Of a stretch of 64,000 bases of DNA, positions 1-13,100 are shown in pieces; the first letter of the stretch is position 1; every line of letters starts with the position of its first letter. The DNA is from Owenia fusiformis (lineage: Eukaryota; Annelida; Polychaeta; Sabellida; Oweniidae). Under the pieces are notes generated by a model, which searched no databases, had not been told where the DNA came from, and saw only the letters and a program-made list of their open reading frames with translations. Location: positions 57,613,885-57,677,884 of the forward strand of contig CAIIXF020000001.1 of NCBI GenBank assembly GCA_903813345.2, read 5' to 3'. A program made the position numbers and the translations under genes.

Positions 1-3000
1 TTTTCATCTCAAACCAACAAGTAAATCAAAATTTGAACAATGGCCATTAAAATCTCAACCAGTTTGTCAGTAATCATCAAATTCTCTTATCTTAAATAAT
101 TAATTGATTTTCCATCACTTGTGCAATATGGGCCCCTCTAGGCAGAAGAATTCCTTTATATATGTTCTATACCCACTTATAACACCAATAAGTGACCAAA
201 TAATGGTTGCAATAATTTTGGTTTCCTGACAATAGTTTGTTTTCATTGCTATTAATAATAGAAATATCTGGAGTTGTTCTGGATACTTGAGTCTCTATAC
301 TGGCCACCTGTATAAGGTAGAAATCACAACAATGTCTTCGGCCCCTACCCCAAGACAATACATTATAAGTTCATGAGTAGAATCCCTGTTTTGATAGCTA
401 TTATTTCAATTGGAAAATCAAAGGAAGGTGCTCATGTAGGGTTTTGAAAGATGGTGAAAGCTAAATTCCTAGAGAATGCAATTACGATTTAAAGTCTCTG
501 GATAAGCACCTCTCGAGAAGTTAGTATAGCGTAATTCTAGTTTCCGTGTTATAATTTTCTTTTGTTCACTCGTCATCGTGTTTGTGTGACAAATGGCCAT
601 TATGACATTATTTTAACCTCAGTTATCAATAGATATCTAAAAGAGTCAACTACACAAAATATTTCACCACCTAGATGAACGTTTTCTCCAGTGTGTATGA
701 TTTTTTCTCTAGTATGGATCCTATTTAGTCTTTTGTCTATACTGTATGAAACTGTTAAGTCAAACCTATAAAGTTGAATAACACTTTAAGTTGAACACTT
801 CCTCAATCATACACTTCTCTAATACAAAAGTCAAACATTTTTCAATGTCCAAAACCTTTAAATGTCACACACCTTGATGTAAACCAAACTCAAGATGAAC
901 ACCTTTTAACATGAAAACACTAGGGGTGAACACCTCAGTTAGTCTTTCTGAAATGTAGAATCTTCAGATTTAAACTGTGTAGCTAACATACATTTCTAGA
1001 GAGAACCTATTGAGATACTTTAAAAAGGTAAAAATATTTCAAGATATATGATACAAATAGAAAAAAGTATCTTTAACTTCCATACTCATGTTAAAATTAA
1101 CTATAAGGGCGCAATATATATCCAGACCTCTAAAGAAGTGACATATTAAAAATAAACATAATTAAAATTAGTTATTGAGACTTGAGAGACTAGACTTAGA
1201 CACTACACTGGTAAGTTTCATTTTATGCATAAGTTTGTTCAAAAGTTTTATCAATGAATATAAACTTTCATGTTTTTGACATTTATATAACATCGTACTT
1301 GTACAAGTCAACGAGGTGATGAGAGAAACACACCAAAGTCAAGTTTCCTCTCAACTCAGCGAAGAATTTACATTTGAAATATTTTAATAAAAACACTTGA
1401 TGTGATGTGTTAAAAGAAAATGTCAAAAGAATTTTGCTCATTGAGTAAATATTAAACTGGATAAAATTGAACCTTAGTTGTAAGGACTCTGTATAGAGCT
1501 CATAGAATAACTCAACTTTCAACATTTGCAGTCTAGACATTCTGTTACCACCAACTATTCAAAAGCTGAAAAAATCTCAAAATAAATATTGGCTCCCAAT
1601 GAAGACGTATTTCATCGAAATACAATAATTTCTAGGAGCAAATAAAAAGCATTAAAGGATAATTTGTGATCGAAGCATTACCAATGTGTATCAACCCTCA
1701 ATCAATAAAGCCTCATACCTTTTAGTGAAAATACATACACTTCATCAAAAGACTTCTGCAAATGAATATTTACGAATAAATCGCCATTGAAGGTTCTTTT
1801 ATGAGTTAATACAGAAGATTTCAATAGATTTCTTTAGAGAATTTCGGAGATTTCAAATGATCATTGTGATCTGTCACAATTCTGTGTTTCAATGATTTCC
1901 CAATGGATCTCAATATCTATTGGATGGCTCATTTTATTAATTCATCAAAACTGTTGGAAATATCTTCAATTACCCCAAGTAGCAAAATGTTTGTTTAGTC
2001 CTCAAAGACTTCAAATAACATATACATTGTATTCAGTACAGTTACTGGTGATGATCTTTTTTTGCAAGCAGGAAAAAATATTTATGGGATATTCTGATTA
2101 TCAACAATAACTTATTTTAAAATAAAGTCACAATTTTAGAATTTTTTGACTTGCCTTATCCAACATTGTGCCTATTTTCTTATAATGCCAAAAGTTTTTA
2201 TTTTACTTCTAGGTTAATTCTAGTGTAATTTTCCTGAAAATAGATTTTTTGTTAAGTTTACATTCAAGTCTAATTACTCCATATTTTTTAGATTTCACCA
2301 TTTTGTGGATATCATTATTGGAAACTTGGGAATACTTGGGTTAGGTTTTTAAACACCTATATGATTGTATTGCATCATATTTTTGTTTTATCCATAGTTT
2401 AACTTATCTCAAGTGAAATTAAAACCTACCAAATACTTGTACATATCAAATCGTTAAAGTACAGTTGTGTCAATACTTCATATGTCTATTTCCAGTATTG
2501 TTACATGGAATCAATAAAAATGGTAAAACACAAAATAAATCTTGAACAATATGTAAAAGCCTTTGATGTTTCTTTTTTTCAATTTATCTGATTTGTTACA
2601 TGATTTAGTAAATGTAATATAAGATTTTATTGCAGTTTACAATTGATTTTGAAACATGACACATATTGAAAATGAACAATCTAAAGTACAAAAGTAGCAT
2701 GATGTTGGAGGAAATAGAAATACTGAGCGGTATTGATATGTTTAAAATTATTTTAGTAAAATGAAGTATAGCACATCAAAGGCATAAATCATTAATGTAT
2801 TATTACTTTACTTTAATAATACTGTCCATCTGGACCTACATTTCTAAACATCTTCTAATCAATGCATTTTTTCTTTCCAGAGAACATCCCAAAATCTTAT
2901 CAATGGGAAGAATATTATGACTAATTTGGAAATTGAATTTTGTTGATACTTAATCCACAAGAAGTAAACATTGTCACACTTTTAATTTACATAGATTTCA

Positions 3001-5842
3001 TTAGAAATATCTAATAAGACTGTTCCTTTCATGGCGATAGCGATGAGGATATCATGGTTGTTATTTATAGAAGTTAATTTATGGCGGTCAAACAACAGTA
3101 GTTTGGTCATGCTCCATTCAACATACATACTCCAATTATTAATCTTTGTTTTATGAACAATAAAGTTGGTTTTTGTAATTAGTTAAATATATTTTTATAC
3201 TGTACAGTTCCAGTTGATGACTAATTTGTTCCTTTTTGGTCATGACAATGATTTATTTGATAGACCAATAAAATTTTGATTGGTACAAACTATATTTAGC
3301 TCTATTATTTTGGTGATTAGTCATCGGTTTTTTGATGAGAAATATCATTTGAGACTTGATCAAATAATAGCATCTCAGTTGAACTTGTTAAAATAATTAG
3401 TAATTTACAATATTTGAACAAATTGTAATTAAGACTGTTCAATGATATGACATAAGTCTTCAGAAAATCTTTGTGTTATAGTTAATAATTCTCATAGAAA
3501 TAACGATCAAAAATGAGTCATACATATCAAAACATCAGTAACAGTTCAGTGTTGTTTAAGAAAATAAGGATTACTAGAAATATCAATCTTTTCATCGCAT
3601 TTTATCTGAAAAAACGAAGCAACCCTACCATATATTTTGAAAAAAAGAATTATTTCATTTTATGGTATGTTTCGGGTAGCCAAAATATATGCTCTCAAGT
3701 AACATCTTTGCAACCAAAACATATTAAATCTTCTATATTCTTTGTTACATAAAACAGAAGGTAATTTGATTCATTTAGCGCTTTTAAAATAGGTGCACAT
3801 TGTTCTTTTCGTGAAATATTGCAGGATAGTTCAACTTCACAACAATACAAAGATTATATGGAGATTTACTATGGAATATGCTTTCCATGACAGAACCCAT
3901 CTATCTCTAAGAAAAATGTGACTAAAACAATAGAATGTGAAATTATAATCAGGCGTGCTATGGTTAGTGCCTGTAAATAAATAATGAGATGCTAAATCTT
4001 GGTTTAGTCGATATAAAAGATGCAATTTTTCACTGTCTTTTTAAGCACCATATTTTTCAAAATGGATGTGCAAATTTACATCAAATCATACAGCTTTAAA
4101 ACAGCTTGAGATACAGCACCATATTTTCATAACCTGACTCAAAATGAGTCTAACATTAACAATGAAGATCATATGTTTTAAAACATTTTTCAAGCACTTT
4201 TTAACCATGGAACATGCAATGATTTACTCATAATATGATTTTTATCCATCGCAATTCACAAAATGCTGCATTTCAGTATGAGTCCAAGAATCTATTTCAT
4301 ACCAGTAAAAGAAATTGTTACAACTGCAAAAAAAATGAATTCTTACTCATCATTTATTTCTTATGCAAACAAAATTGAACAAATAATAGTTAATGAAAGA
4401 CAAATTATAGTGAGTAAAATGAGACGCCTCATATAATAAAACCTGTCTTAATTAAGGTTGAACGAGAAAATTAATGAGTGAGCCATACTTCCAGCACGAG
4501 GCTCAAATGTTACAATTTTATGTTCTCATACATCGCACATATCAGATAACAAATAAAATGTTTTTTTTCAATATTTTTATGAATACCGAGAACAAATATT
4601 GAATTTTCAATGATGGATGATTACAAGGGAGGAGTATTATGTATGAGTGATATTTAACATGAACACATTTATTGTTTTTGAAATAAAACAAAATAAATAT
4701 TGACTTGAAATGAGATTGAAACTGAAATAGAGCAAAGGTAGCTAGAATTGTAAAATTTTAACTGAAGATTCTTTTTTGCCGATTTTAACCTTTTTCGTAA
4801 CAGATGTGAAAACAAACTAATCTTCCCCGGCCTTTCATTGATTTTGATGAACTAATAACGGGGAACTTTCAATTCTATTTATCAATTAATGTTTACTCAT
4901 TTTCATTAACAGTCATATAGAATTTTGATTTTATCATAAAAATCTTAAATGGTCCTAATTTGGGTAAATGTCTAATGGAACAGTAAAACTGATATCATTG
5001 TTTTCTATTGTCAATATACTGACCATATCAATGAAATATGTAATTGAATCTCGACCATCTAAAACTGTTGGATCTAGATTGGAAAAATAATAGTCTCAAA
5101 TATGACAGATACATGTAAAATATTTCAAAATCTCCAAACTGATTTTCAAGCTTCTGATATTGTTGGTTGGACGTTCATTGACAATGATCTTAAATTACAG
5201 ACAGAAATCTGTCAACTTTCAAATGAACAAATAAATCCGAAGAATATAAAATGTTATTAAAATATGAATTCTATTGGAGGTAATTTTATAGGGATCCTAT
5301 GTATAATTAGTTCAATGTCAAAGAGTGGGTAGATCTACTGATGATAAAGAGCTCATGGCCCACTCTGTAGTTGACTACCAGTATAATTACAGGGTGGGGG
5401 ATACAACACAAACAGAATCTGTCATGTCATGTTCTTTCAATCTTTGTAATTCACAAGTTTGAGGCTAAAATGGGCTTTCCAGATGTCAAAATGGTATTTA
5501 GTGACATCTTAAAATACAATGCATTCTACATGTGGTTCATTTTACACCTGGCATGTCTCTGATCCATTTTCATAGACCCCTGGCCCATTCAGCTTCAGAG
5601 GCTCAAAGGTTCCAAAATTTCAACACACAGATTTTAAAAGTTTACCGATAACTTCTGAAAATTTTATAAACTTTGCCAAAACTTCTCAATTTTGGATAAA
5701 CTTTTCCAACTTGGACTGAAAATAAATTTTATTTTTCAAGGAAAGGAAGATCATTTTTTCAGGTACTTAGGTACTGACACATTATAATACACACGATGAA
5801 TATTCATCTCAGAACCTGTGTAACTTCATCCTTTAATAAAAA

Positions 5843-5864
5843 GGGGGTAAGGGGGAGGGGGTGG
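5843..5864 (+). other. G-rich run (possible G-quadruplex)
   Basis: Three runs of five G and a final GG lie within 22 bases (GGGGGTAAGGGGGAGGGGGT then GG). Splitting one run could supply a fourth tract. It is isolated in AT-rich DNA. Confidence 0.4.
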
Positions 5865-8738
5865 CTGACACTTAATCCGGAAACTGACAACTACAAGGAT
5901 GTCTTATATCCTCATCCTGGTTGACTGCGAACATTCTCAACATGACTGTAAAACACAAGTCTCGGCATCTGCAATACAAGAAGTAGTTTGTGTTTATCAC
6001 CGATGACGTTATCGTTATCGTTGATCTTATTGCGAACATACACCACGTGTATACTTAATCTGTCATCACCTGCATAGTTGAACTTATCAAACATCAAGCT
6101 TATACATTTCTCTTCAAAAATAAGCTTCATCTCAAAAATCGCTGGACCAGACCAGCATCAATAACAGAAATAATTATTATTTGGGTTATAGTTGCTTTGG
6201 CACCAAATCTTTTACCTTTCATAATGACAAAGGGATTAATTCAGTTTGGATTTTGTAAAGGGTTCTCAAAGGATATGATCTTATCTGAGATAAAACATGG
6301 AAGAAATTACTGGATAATTACATTTTTGTTTTTCATGCTTCAAATGTGCAAGAATAAGAAAGATAGAGTCAAATAACAGAACTCTAGACTTACTAAGATC
6401 GTAAAGATAAGTAGTTTACGAAATTGATTCCTTATGGAGAGCTAACCAGATTTAAATGCTTCCAACTTTCTTGGGTAGTCTGCTGAGATCTGTTAACAGA
6501 TTTTTATCATCCGATATCACAATATCCTCTGCTTTCCGAAAATTATCTGGGATTGGAATGGAGTTTTCTTTAACTAAAATAACATTTTCATGAATACTAT
6601 AATTACCAAGTTGCTAATAAATAGTTACCAGTTTCACCGCTAGGTGGCTAACTTGATTCAGATTCCCATAAACTTGAACAATAAATTCAGATTTGTAGCT
6701 ACAGAGTGGCCCAGGATGTAAAACTGATGAAAACTGCTTATGTAGACTTGTTAGTTAGTAGATGATTTCATGGAATAAAATCTGTCATATGGCTAATTGG
6801 GATAAATAGAGCCATTACCTCTATGGCAATTTCTTCAATTTAAATAGGACTGACTTGGGACGTTTTTCATTTCACTTCATGTTGGGGTACCCCACAGAGC
6901 TATTAGTTTGCTCAATGCCTTCCCTACTGGGGCATCATACGCTGTTTAAAAATTCTATAGTATAAACTTGGAATTGTGTGAAATATGGGGGGCTATATCT
7001 ATGAAATTCAGTTGTCTACTTGCGGATGCTAAGCACTTAATACAACTGCCAAAAACTGTCAAATAACTTTCAAAGGGAACGTTGGTTGAATGAGTAAAGT
7101 TCCATAATTTACAGGTTATATTACTAAATTGTTCATTTTGGTCACATCTTAGGTTACTTTATTCAGGAATCGCCTTTTTAAGATGATATTATCAGATTAT
7201 CTTTAAGATTTGAATCAATAATGAAAAACTTATCTCTTTAAAATCATAAAAAATTCTTCCAAAATGATAAATCTAATCTCTAAAAGTCAGGTACTGAAAA
7301 TACAATTTAATAAATAGACTCTTTATTTTAATAGATAAAACCAATATCAATTTGCTTTTGATATCCTAAAGTTAATAATTTTAGTCAATTTTCTCAAAAT
7401 TGGTGTTGACAAAAAGTAATCCAACACTTAACTTGATTTTAATCAAAACAAGGGATTCATTTTTATTGATAAATTTACCAACATGTGGTAGTCTTCAAAA
7501 ATATTTACATTATACATTTTTTTTAACTTGTATCTAAACATACAATCATAAATGCACCTTCAAGATATGCCATACATAATAATGCATACAAAACTACAGG
7601 GTAACCCAAGTGTAACTAAAGTTGCAAGAGATTTCATTATTTTCAAAATCTATGATTTTCGACTAAATGAGAATTCAAAATACATGTATATGAAGGTACA
7701 GTATTCTTCATTATTTTGAACTTTTTTGTTAAAATTGTTATGACAGATTTGTTGCGAAATTGATCCAGAACATCAGGAAATTTAATTACATTCTACTAGA
7801 AGCTACTGGCTTACTACCTATGTATATACAGTTTAATGCCTTATGGCAAGATTTCCTTTTAATATAATAAAATATAGATACATAAAATGTACATCTCTTT
7901 GGTCTGGAAAATATAACCAAGCAAAAAATTGAAGCGATATTTAATACTACTCCAAGCAAAATAAATGAAATACACAAAAGATAAGCACAGCCTAAACAAG
8001 TTAAAGCTCCATTATAATTGAACCCACAAGCTAAAGGAAGTTTAAGGTGTAAACTACTCATTTCAAGAAGCAGGAGAATATGAACCCATTCCCTTCTTAT
8101 TCCGAAGAACCTATTCCCTTTTTATAGTAAAATTTTGAATTTTGCCATAATTCTCATCGAATTACCACAGTAACGACAACACTACAGGTTATTGAGATCA
8201 TAAAAATTTGAAATAAAAAAAGTCAAAACACATTTTAGATAAACATTTTCAAGCTGATAGAAGGAAGAACTCAAAATAGTCATTCAAAAGAGATGATACA
8301 ATCTCCTCAAAATATACCATATACGTAATTAGAGCTTGTGGGCTGAGTACATGTATATTATAAAGCAAACAGAGACATACAGAATAATATAAACAAGTAA
8401 ACACAAAACAGATCTAATCAAAATCTAACACTAGATTGTACATGAAATTACTAAAATACACAGGTACCAAGCAGATCTCATCATATTGCCAGCCTTTTAG
8501 ACTCTGTGCTGAACTGATCATACTGCAGAATTCATGGGTACCCAGAGCCCATTGGCTAAAGATTCCGTAACTACCAAGAAAAATCATGGTATCATGAGGT
8601 CTGCTTTATACCCATGAAAATATATATGGCGTACTTTTCTTTTTAGTTTTGCACTAGATTAGTAACAAATATAATGATGATGTACATATTATTCTTAAAG
8701 TACTGGACTGACTGAGTATTCAACAAACCATGCATACA

Positions 8739-8807
8739 ATACAGGGTGTCCCAAAATTACCAGGACTGGTGCTGCCATTTCATTCATACCCTTGGGACAC
8801 CATGTAT
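8739..8807. mobile_element. Tiny Tc1/mariner-like MITE
   Basis: The ends ATACAGGGTGTCCCAA and TTGGGACACCATGTAT are inverted copies with one or two mismatches, 69 bp from end to end, and the outer bases allow a TA target duplication. ACAGGGTGTCCCAA-type ends are common on Tc1/mariner-related elements. Confidence 0.55.
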
Positions 8808-9317
8808 AATTCTCTATTCTAACTGATCAGTATCTAAACCTCTGTAAATATTTTTTCAGAAAATATATTACAGTTCTTTAATATAATCTGACAGAGCTAG
8901 TTATTTAAATATTTCTTCAGAATTAATACTACACAATACTAGGGCAGTTAATCATTAAATATATTTTGTCAGACTAAACACTATAAACATACACAGTTAG
9001 CTATTTTCATATTTCTTTCCATAAATACTACAATACTACACAGGGCTCACACGTTTATATGTTGTACAAAATTAAACCAAACATAAGTAATTCCATGAAA
9101 AAATGCATGAAAAATGCATGAAAAAGCATGAAACATCACTGGGTATTGTACAGCCTGGTTATGGTTATATTACACACACTTACTAGTTACATACACAAAA
9201 CAAGATGCTTATAACAAAACATAATAATGTTGCTTAAACATGGTTTATCAGACATCACAAAACAGTTAAAGCATAAAAATATATGAAGCATACATTTACA
9301 GTATCGTAGGCCTAATA

Positions 9318-9403
9318 ACATCTAGACATGTTATTTGTCAAATATTTGCTATGAATGACATCTAGACATGTTATTTGTCATATATTCAATATGAATGACA
9401 TCA
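9318..9403. repeat. 40-bp tandem duplication
   Basis: The word TCTAGACATGTTATTTGTCA occurs at 9321 and again at 9361, within two 40-bp copies that end in ATGAATGACATC. It lies about 460 bp beyond the stop codon, probably in the 3' UTR or the 3' flank. Confidence 0.85.
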
Positions 9404-9632
9404 CCAATTCTCAAATTACTTGCACCTTTCAATTTTGCATCTGATTTTTTTTGCTATTATGGACTTTTGCCCCAACTGAGACTGGGAGGTTATTTTAATA
9501 GTACACATGCTGTAGTTAGAATGATACTTGAGACCAATAAGATCACATTTATATTTTAGGTTTTATCCCATTAATTGCACCATTTCCATAATAATATGTT
9601 ACTTTTCTTGATCTTCAATATGTGACATGTTA

Positions 9633-9690
9633 ATATGACATGTTCTTATTCAATATGACATGTTCTTATTCAATACGACATGTTCTTATC
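9633..9690. repeat. 22-bp tandem repeat with ATGACATGTTCTTATT units
   Basis: Three units of about 22 bp, with a partial fourth at the left, repeat ATATGACATGTTCTTATTCA. On the gene strand each unit reads GAACATGTCA or GAACATGTCG. It is about 170-230 bp past the stop codon of the zinc finger gene. Confidence 0.85.
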
Positions 9691-9861
9691 TTTAACAGGC
9701 ACTGATGTCAATAAATATAGATTCATGACATCATTGTTCACATATAGGCACGTTCTGTCATATCAACACACTGTGTCTCTGGGTAGTATTGTGACATCAT
9801 CAGATGTCATATCACGTGGCACAATAGTATTATTATGTCATATCACTAGAGTCTTATGACA

Positions 9862-10127
9862 TCACGCTACAGATTCTACAGGGGATTCACACTGCTCTAG
9901 AGTTTTTTTCTGGGAATATGTCGCTTTGTGTTTTTTACTTTCGATATGTTGGCCAAACTGAGGTTCTGTTGCCATAGTAACATTGCAGTATGAACAATAA
10001 TAGTTCCCGCTTGGTGTGCGGTAGTTTGAAAAGTCTCTGTATCTTGGTCGTTTCGTGGGAGGTGGTTCAAAATTACTGAATCCATTTGTTGCTTGACGTA
10101 TTCCCATTGGGAGACTTGCTACAGCTC
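9862..10127 (-). CDS. Terminal coding exon 6: zinc finger 4 and C-terminus
   Basis: This is a minus-strand exon with acceptor catatattttcag, starting in phase 1. The Gly codon is completed across the intron. It codes GAVASLPMGIRQATNGFSNF, a basic PPPTKRPRYRDF patch (possible nuclear localisation signal), and NYRTPSG. The fourth finger follows: YYCSYCNVTMATE, PQFGQ, HIESKKHK. The chain then runs ATYSQKKTLEQCESPVESVA to a TGA at 9862-9864. The TPSG-x-YYCS-CN--FGQH-ESK-HK arrangement is close to the last finger of vertebrate ZMAT3, which is also followed by a short tail. The exon continues into the 3' UTR, whose end I cannot place. The first AATAAA on this strand is near 7462, and ATTAAA-like words lie nearer. 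Confidence 0.9.
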
Positions 10128-13100
10128 CTGAAAATATATGTAAATGCCACATAAGAATGCATATTAAGTATATAAGTTTTTTAAGAATATTTAGGATTTG
10201 CTCTATTGGGTATAAAAACACTTTTTATCTGGGATTGAAATTCTTTGTATCAAGAAGATAAAAAATTAAGAAGTGATAAAACAGAATTTTAATGTGTGAC
10301 ACATTTTTCACAAGAATGAATATATATTATATGTATAGGGAAGAAATAATGAAATAGATGTTTTAGTTTTATAACCATTGAACCAGTCTGGGAGAGAATT
10401 AAACACTACATGCATTTTTACTTATTCAAGATGTCATTTGTAACATGATGTGAGATTAAGAACATTTAAACATCTATGAGTCAAATAAGTGTACGATTTC
10501 AGCTTTGAATATTATGAAAGTATATTAAAAATTCAAATCTTTACTTGGGAGGGAAGGGTAATGGACTTGAAACTGTTTCCAGATTAAAGGCTTAAGGCTT
10601 TTGTTGAGTCTAAAACACTAAGTATAGAACACTGTATGTATGAGACATTCTATATTGGATTGCAATGAACAATTTTAGTTTTTAAAAGATTATTGTAAAA
10701 GATCAGAAATTCCAAACCACATCCTACTTGAATCAAAGTGTATGTTTACGTAACTTGGACTTATCAAAATCATTCAATTGAACCGAAATTCAGATTTGAC
10801 TTTAGGAATTTTAGTAATGGATCACCGAAATATGAAGAAATGCGTAATCCAATTGCTATGTTGTTATACATTTACATTGGATAAAATAAAGCGAAATACC
10901 AACATATTTAGTGAGAAAACAAAATGAACTTTAACTTGTATTATTTCGACCATTACTACCTAGTAACACCTCAAATATTGTTAATGTTGCTTCTAGCTCT
11001 GAAAACAATGAAAGGAAATCAAAGCATAATAGACAAATGAAACCTTAGGGGGGTTTCTTCAGTTACAAACCCAATTCAAATAAATATTAGAGAAGTCAGA
11101 ACTAAGCAAGGGGACTCAATTCTCAGATGGGAGATTAACAAGAAATATCTAAGACATAAGATTATCCTATAATTCCATGATTTCTGCACCATCAAACACC
11201 AACATAAAATGAGGCAAAATCCATCCATTTAGGGGGTAATCACATTTAAAAGGTATGCCCAAATTGGACATATTTATCCAAAAATATTTACCGCTTGTTG
11301 CACCAATAAAAGATTAAGAAATTGGGATTGAGAAATACGTCATACTGATAACAATGCATTACAAAATACTTCGACATTTATTTCAAGAAAAAGTCCTAAT
11401 CTTGTTACAAGTAAGAGCTAAATCGACTTTAAAGAGAAAGTTACAGGACCAGGTGCCTATCTAGGGGCCTGTATAGGTCAGCAGGTGTAGAGGGGGATGC
11501 ATGCACAGCACCTGCCCAAATGAACAGAGCCATCTATAGTATGGTATAGTATGATAGTAGTATTCTTCATACTCCCATGTAGATGATTTAAAACTGAAGT
11601 AAAACCACCAAGTCGAATGAATTCCTTTTCTTAGTATCTTATACCTTCCCCCTTACTAGAATTAATAGTCAAATGTTACCACAGATAAAATATTTACAAT
11701 TGAGAGATTCACAATGCTCTTTAACAAGGTGACATTTTCTATCTATCGGCTACAATTACATTGCAATACAGAGAATATGCAACAGCCTGATAAAAACGTA
11801 CAAAAGTAAAAGATGGCAAAGATATCCCAAGATGAGAAATTGTGAATAATTCTGTATTGAAACAATCTCATTTGTATTTTAACCAAGAAGTCGGTCTAGG
11901 AGATAGCGTTAGATAAGGACGTTTGATTTAAAAAGGTGCAAAATCGGACTGAAGCAACTCAAAGTTATCAAGATTTGGAATCATGATTGATGAGGGAGTT
12001 ATTTTCAAAATACATTTCTAAAAAACAAGAGGTCATCTGTTTTGCTTTTCATATCATTTTTCATCATTTTTTGTTAAGTCTTTGAAGTATGCATGTCAAA
12101 GTGTCTTTACTTTTACAATATCAGACTGTATATGATTTCTACATAGACATGTTCATCAAAATCATCTTTCAATGAGTAAACAATTGCAATATAAAACTGA
12201 TACATAAAATTATATTTTCTCAGCTTGTGTTTGTTTTTACTTTCATTTTTATATTGTGATCTTTGTATGCACATCCATCAATGTATTTCAATAGAGTACT
12301 AAAGGAGTATAGTACATGTACAATAAAACCTGTCTAATTTAAACACCTCTGGGACTGGCCAAAAGTGTTCAGATTAGTAGGTGTTCACATTTCAAAGTTT
12401 TATGAACGCGTAAGTCAATGAGAGAAAATAAATTTGGGACCAAGAAAATGTGTTCACATTGAGAGGTGTTCAATATCCACGTTTTACTTTATAATAGTAC
12501 ATTGTATGTTTAAGTGTATTTGCATGACCTTCCAGTCTTTGCATGGCATTGTTGAAACGCAATGCAATCATGCAGAATCTAAAATTTATGAGATAGATGA
12601 CTTAAATATATAATCATTATCTACCAGTTCTAATGAGACCTCATAACTTAACAATAAAATATTTGATTTCTAGCTATAGAATGAATGAAACCAATTTGAT
12701 TTCTCATTTGAGAGTTCAGAAGCTAATACATAATGATTATCGTTGTCAATTCTGCAGTTTGTGGGCCACAAGGGAGTAATTATACAATAATTCTAAAGCA
12801 GCATTTAAATGATTGAGCACCACCCCCGGGCAACACCCTCTGATATATCGAACCATTTGCAATAAAATAAAATTAGTTGGATTTATTGCTTAGTGTCCAA
12901 ACAGGCATCAATTTGTGAAAGGCCAGAAATCTGTCATATCTGAGGTTTTTACATCAAAATCATACCAAGAAAAGTCATCTTAAAAGTTAACTCTTATTCG
13001 TTTCTTTGGTAAATTGGTATACTAAGGGATTCTCCACGAAAACACATATGTTTGAAGAGAAACTCCTTGCTGAAGGCTACTGGCAGGTGCATTGAAAACA

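Larger units (their letters stand above)
1..9317. other. 3' flank of the zinc finger gene; no gene recognised
   Basis: This stretch is AT-rich and has only short, unrecognised open frames. It may include a long 3' UTR at its right end. A diverged stretch at about 735-950 repeats words like AAGTTGAACAC and AGATGAACACC and may be a worn copy of the GTGTTCA MITE family seen elsewhere. There is a G-rich run at 5843-5864 and a 69-bp inverted-repeat element at 8739-8807. I see no splice-bounded coding exon. Confidence 0.6.

Noticed and set aside
5912-6130. 72-codon minus-strand frame (MKLIFEEKCISLMFDKFNYA...) with somewhat protein-like composition
   Set aside because: No motif recognised, no good acceptor in frame upstream; kept as unannotated flank.
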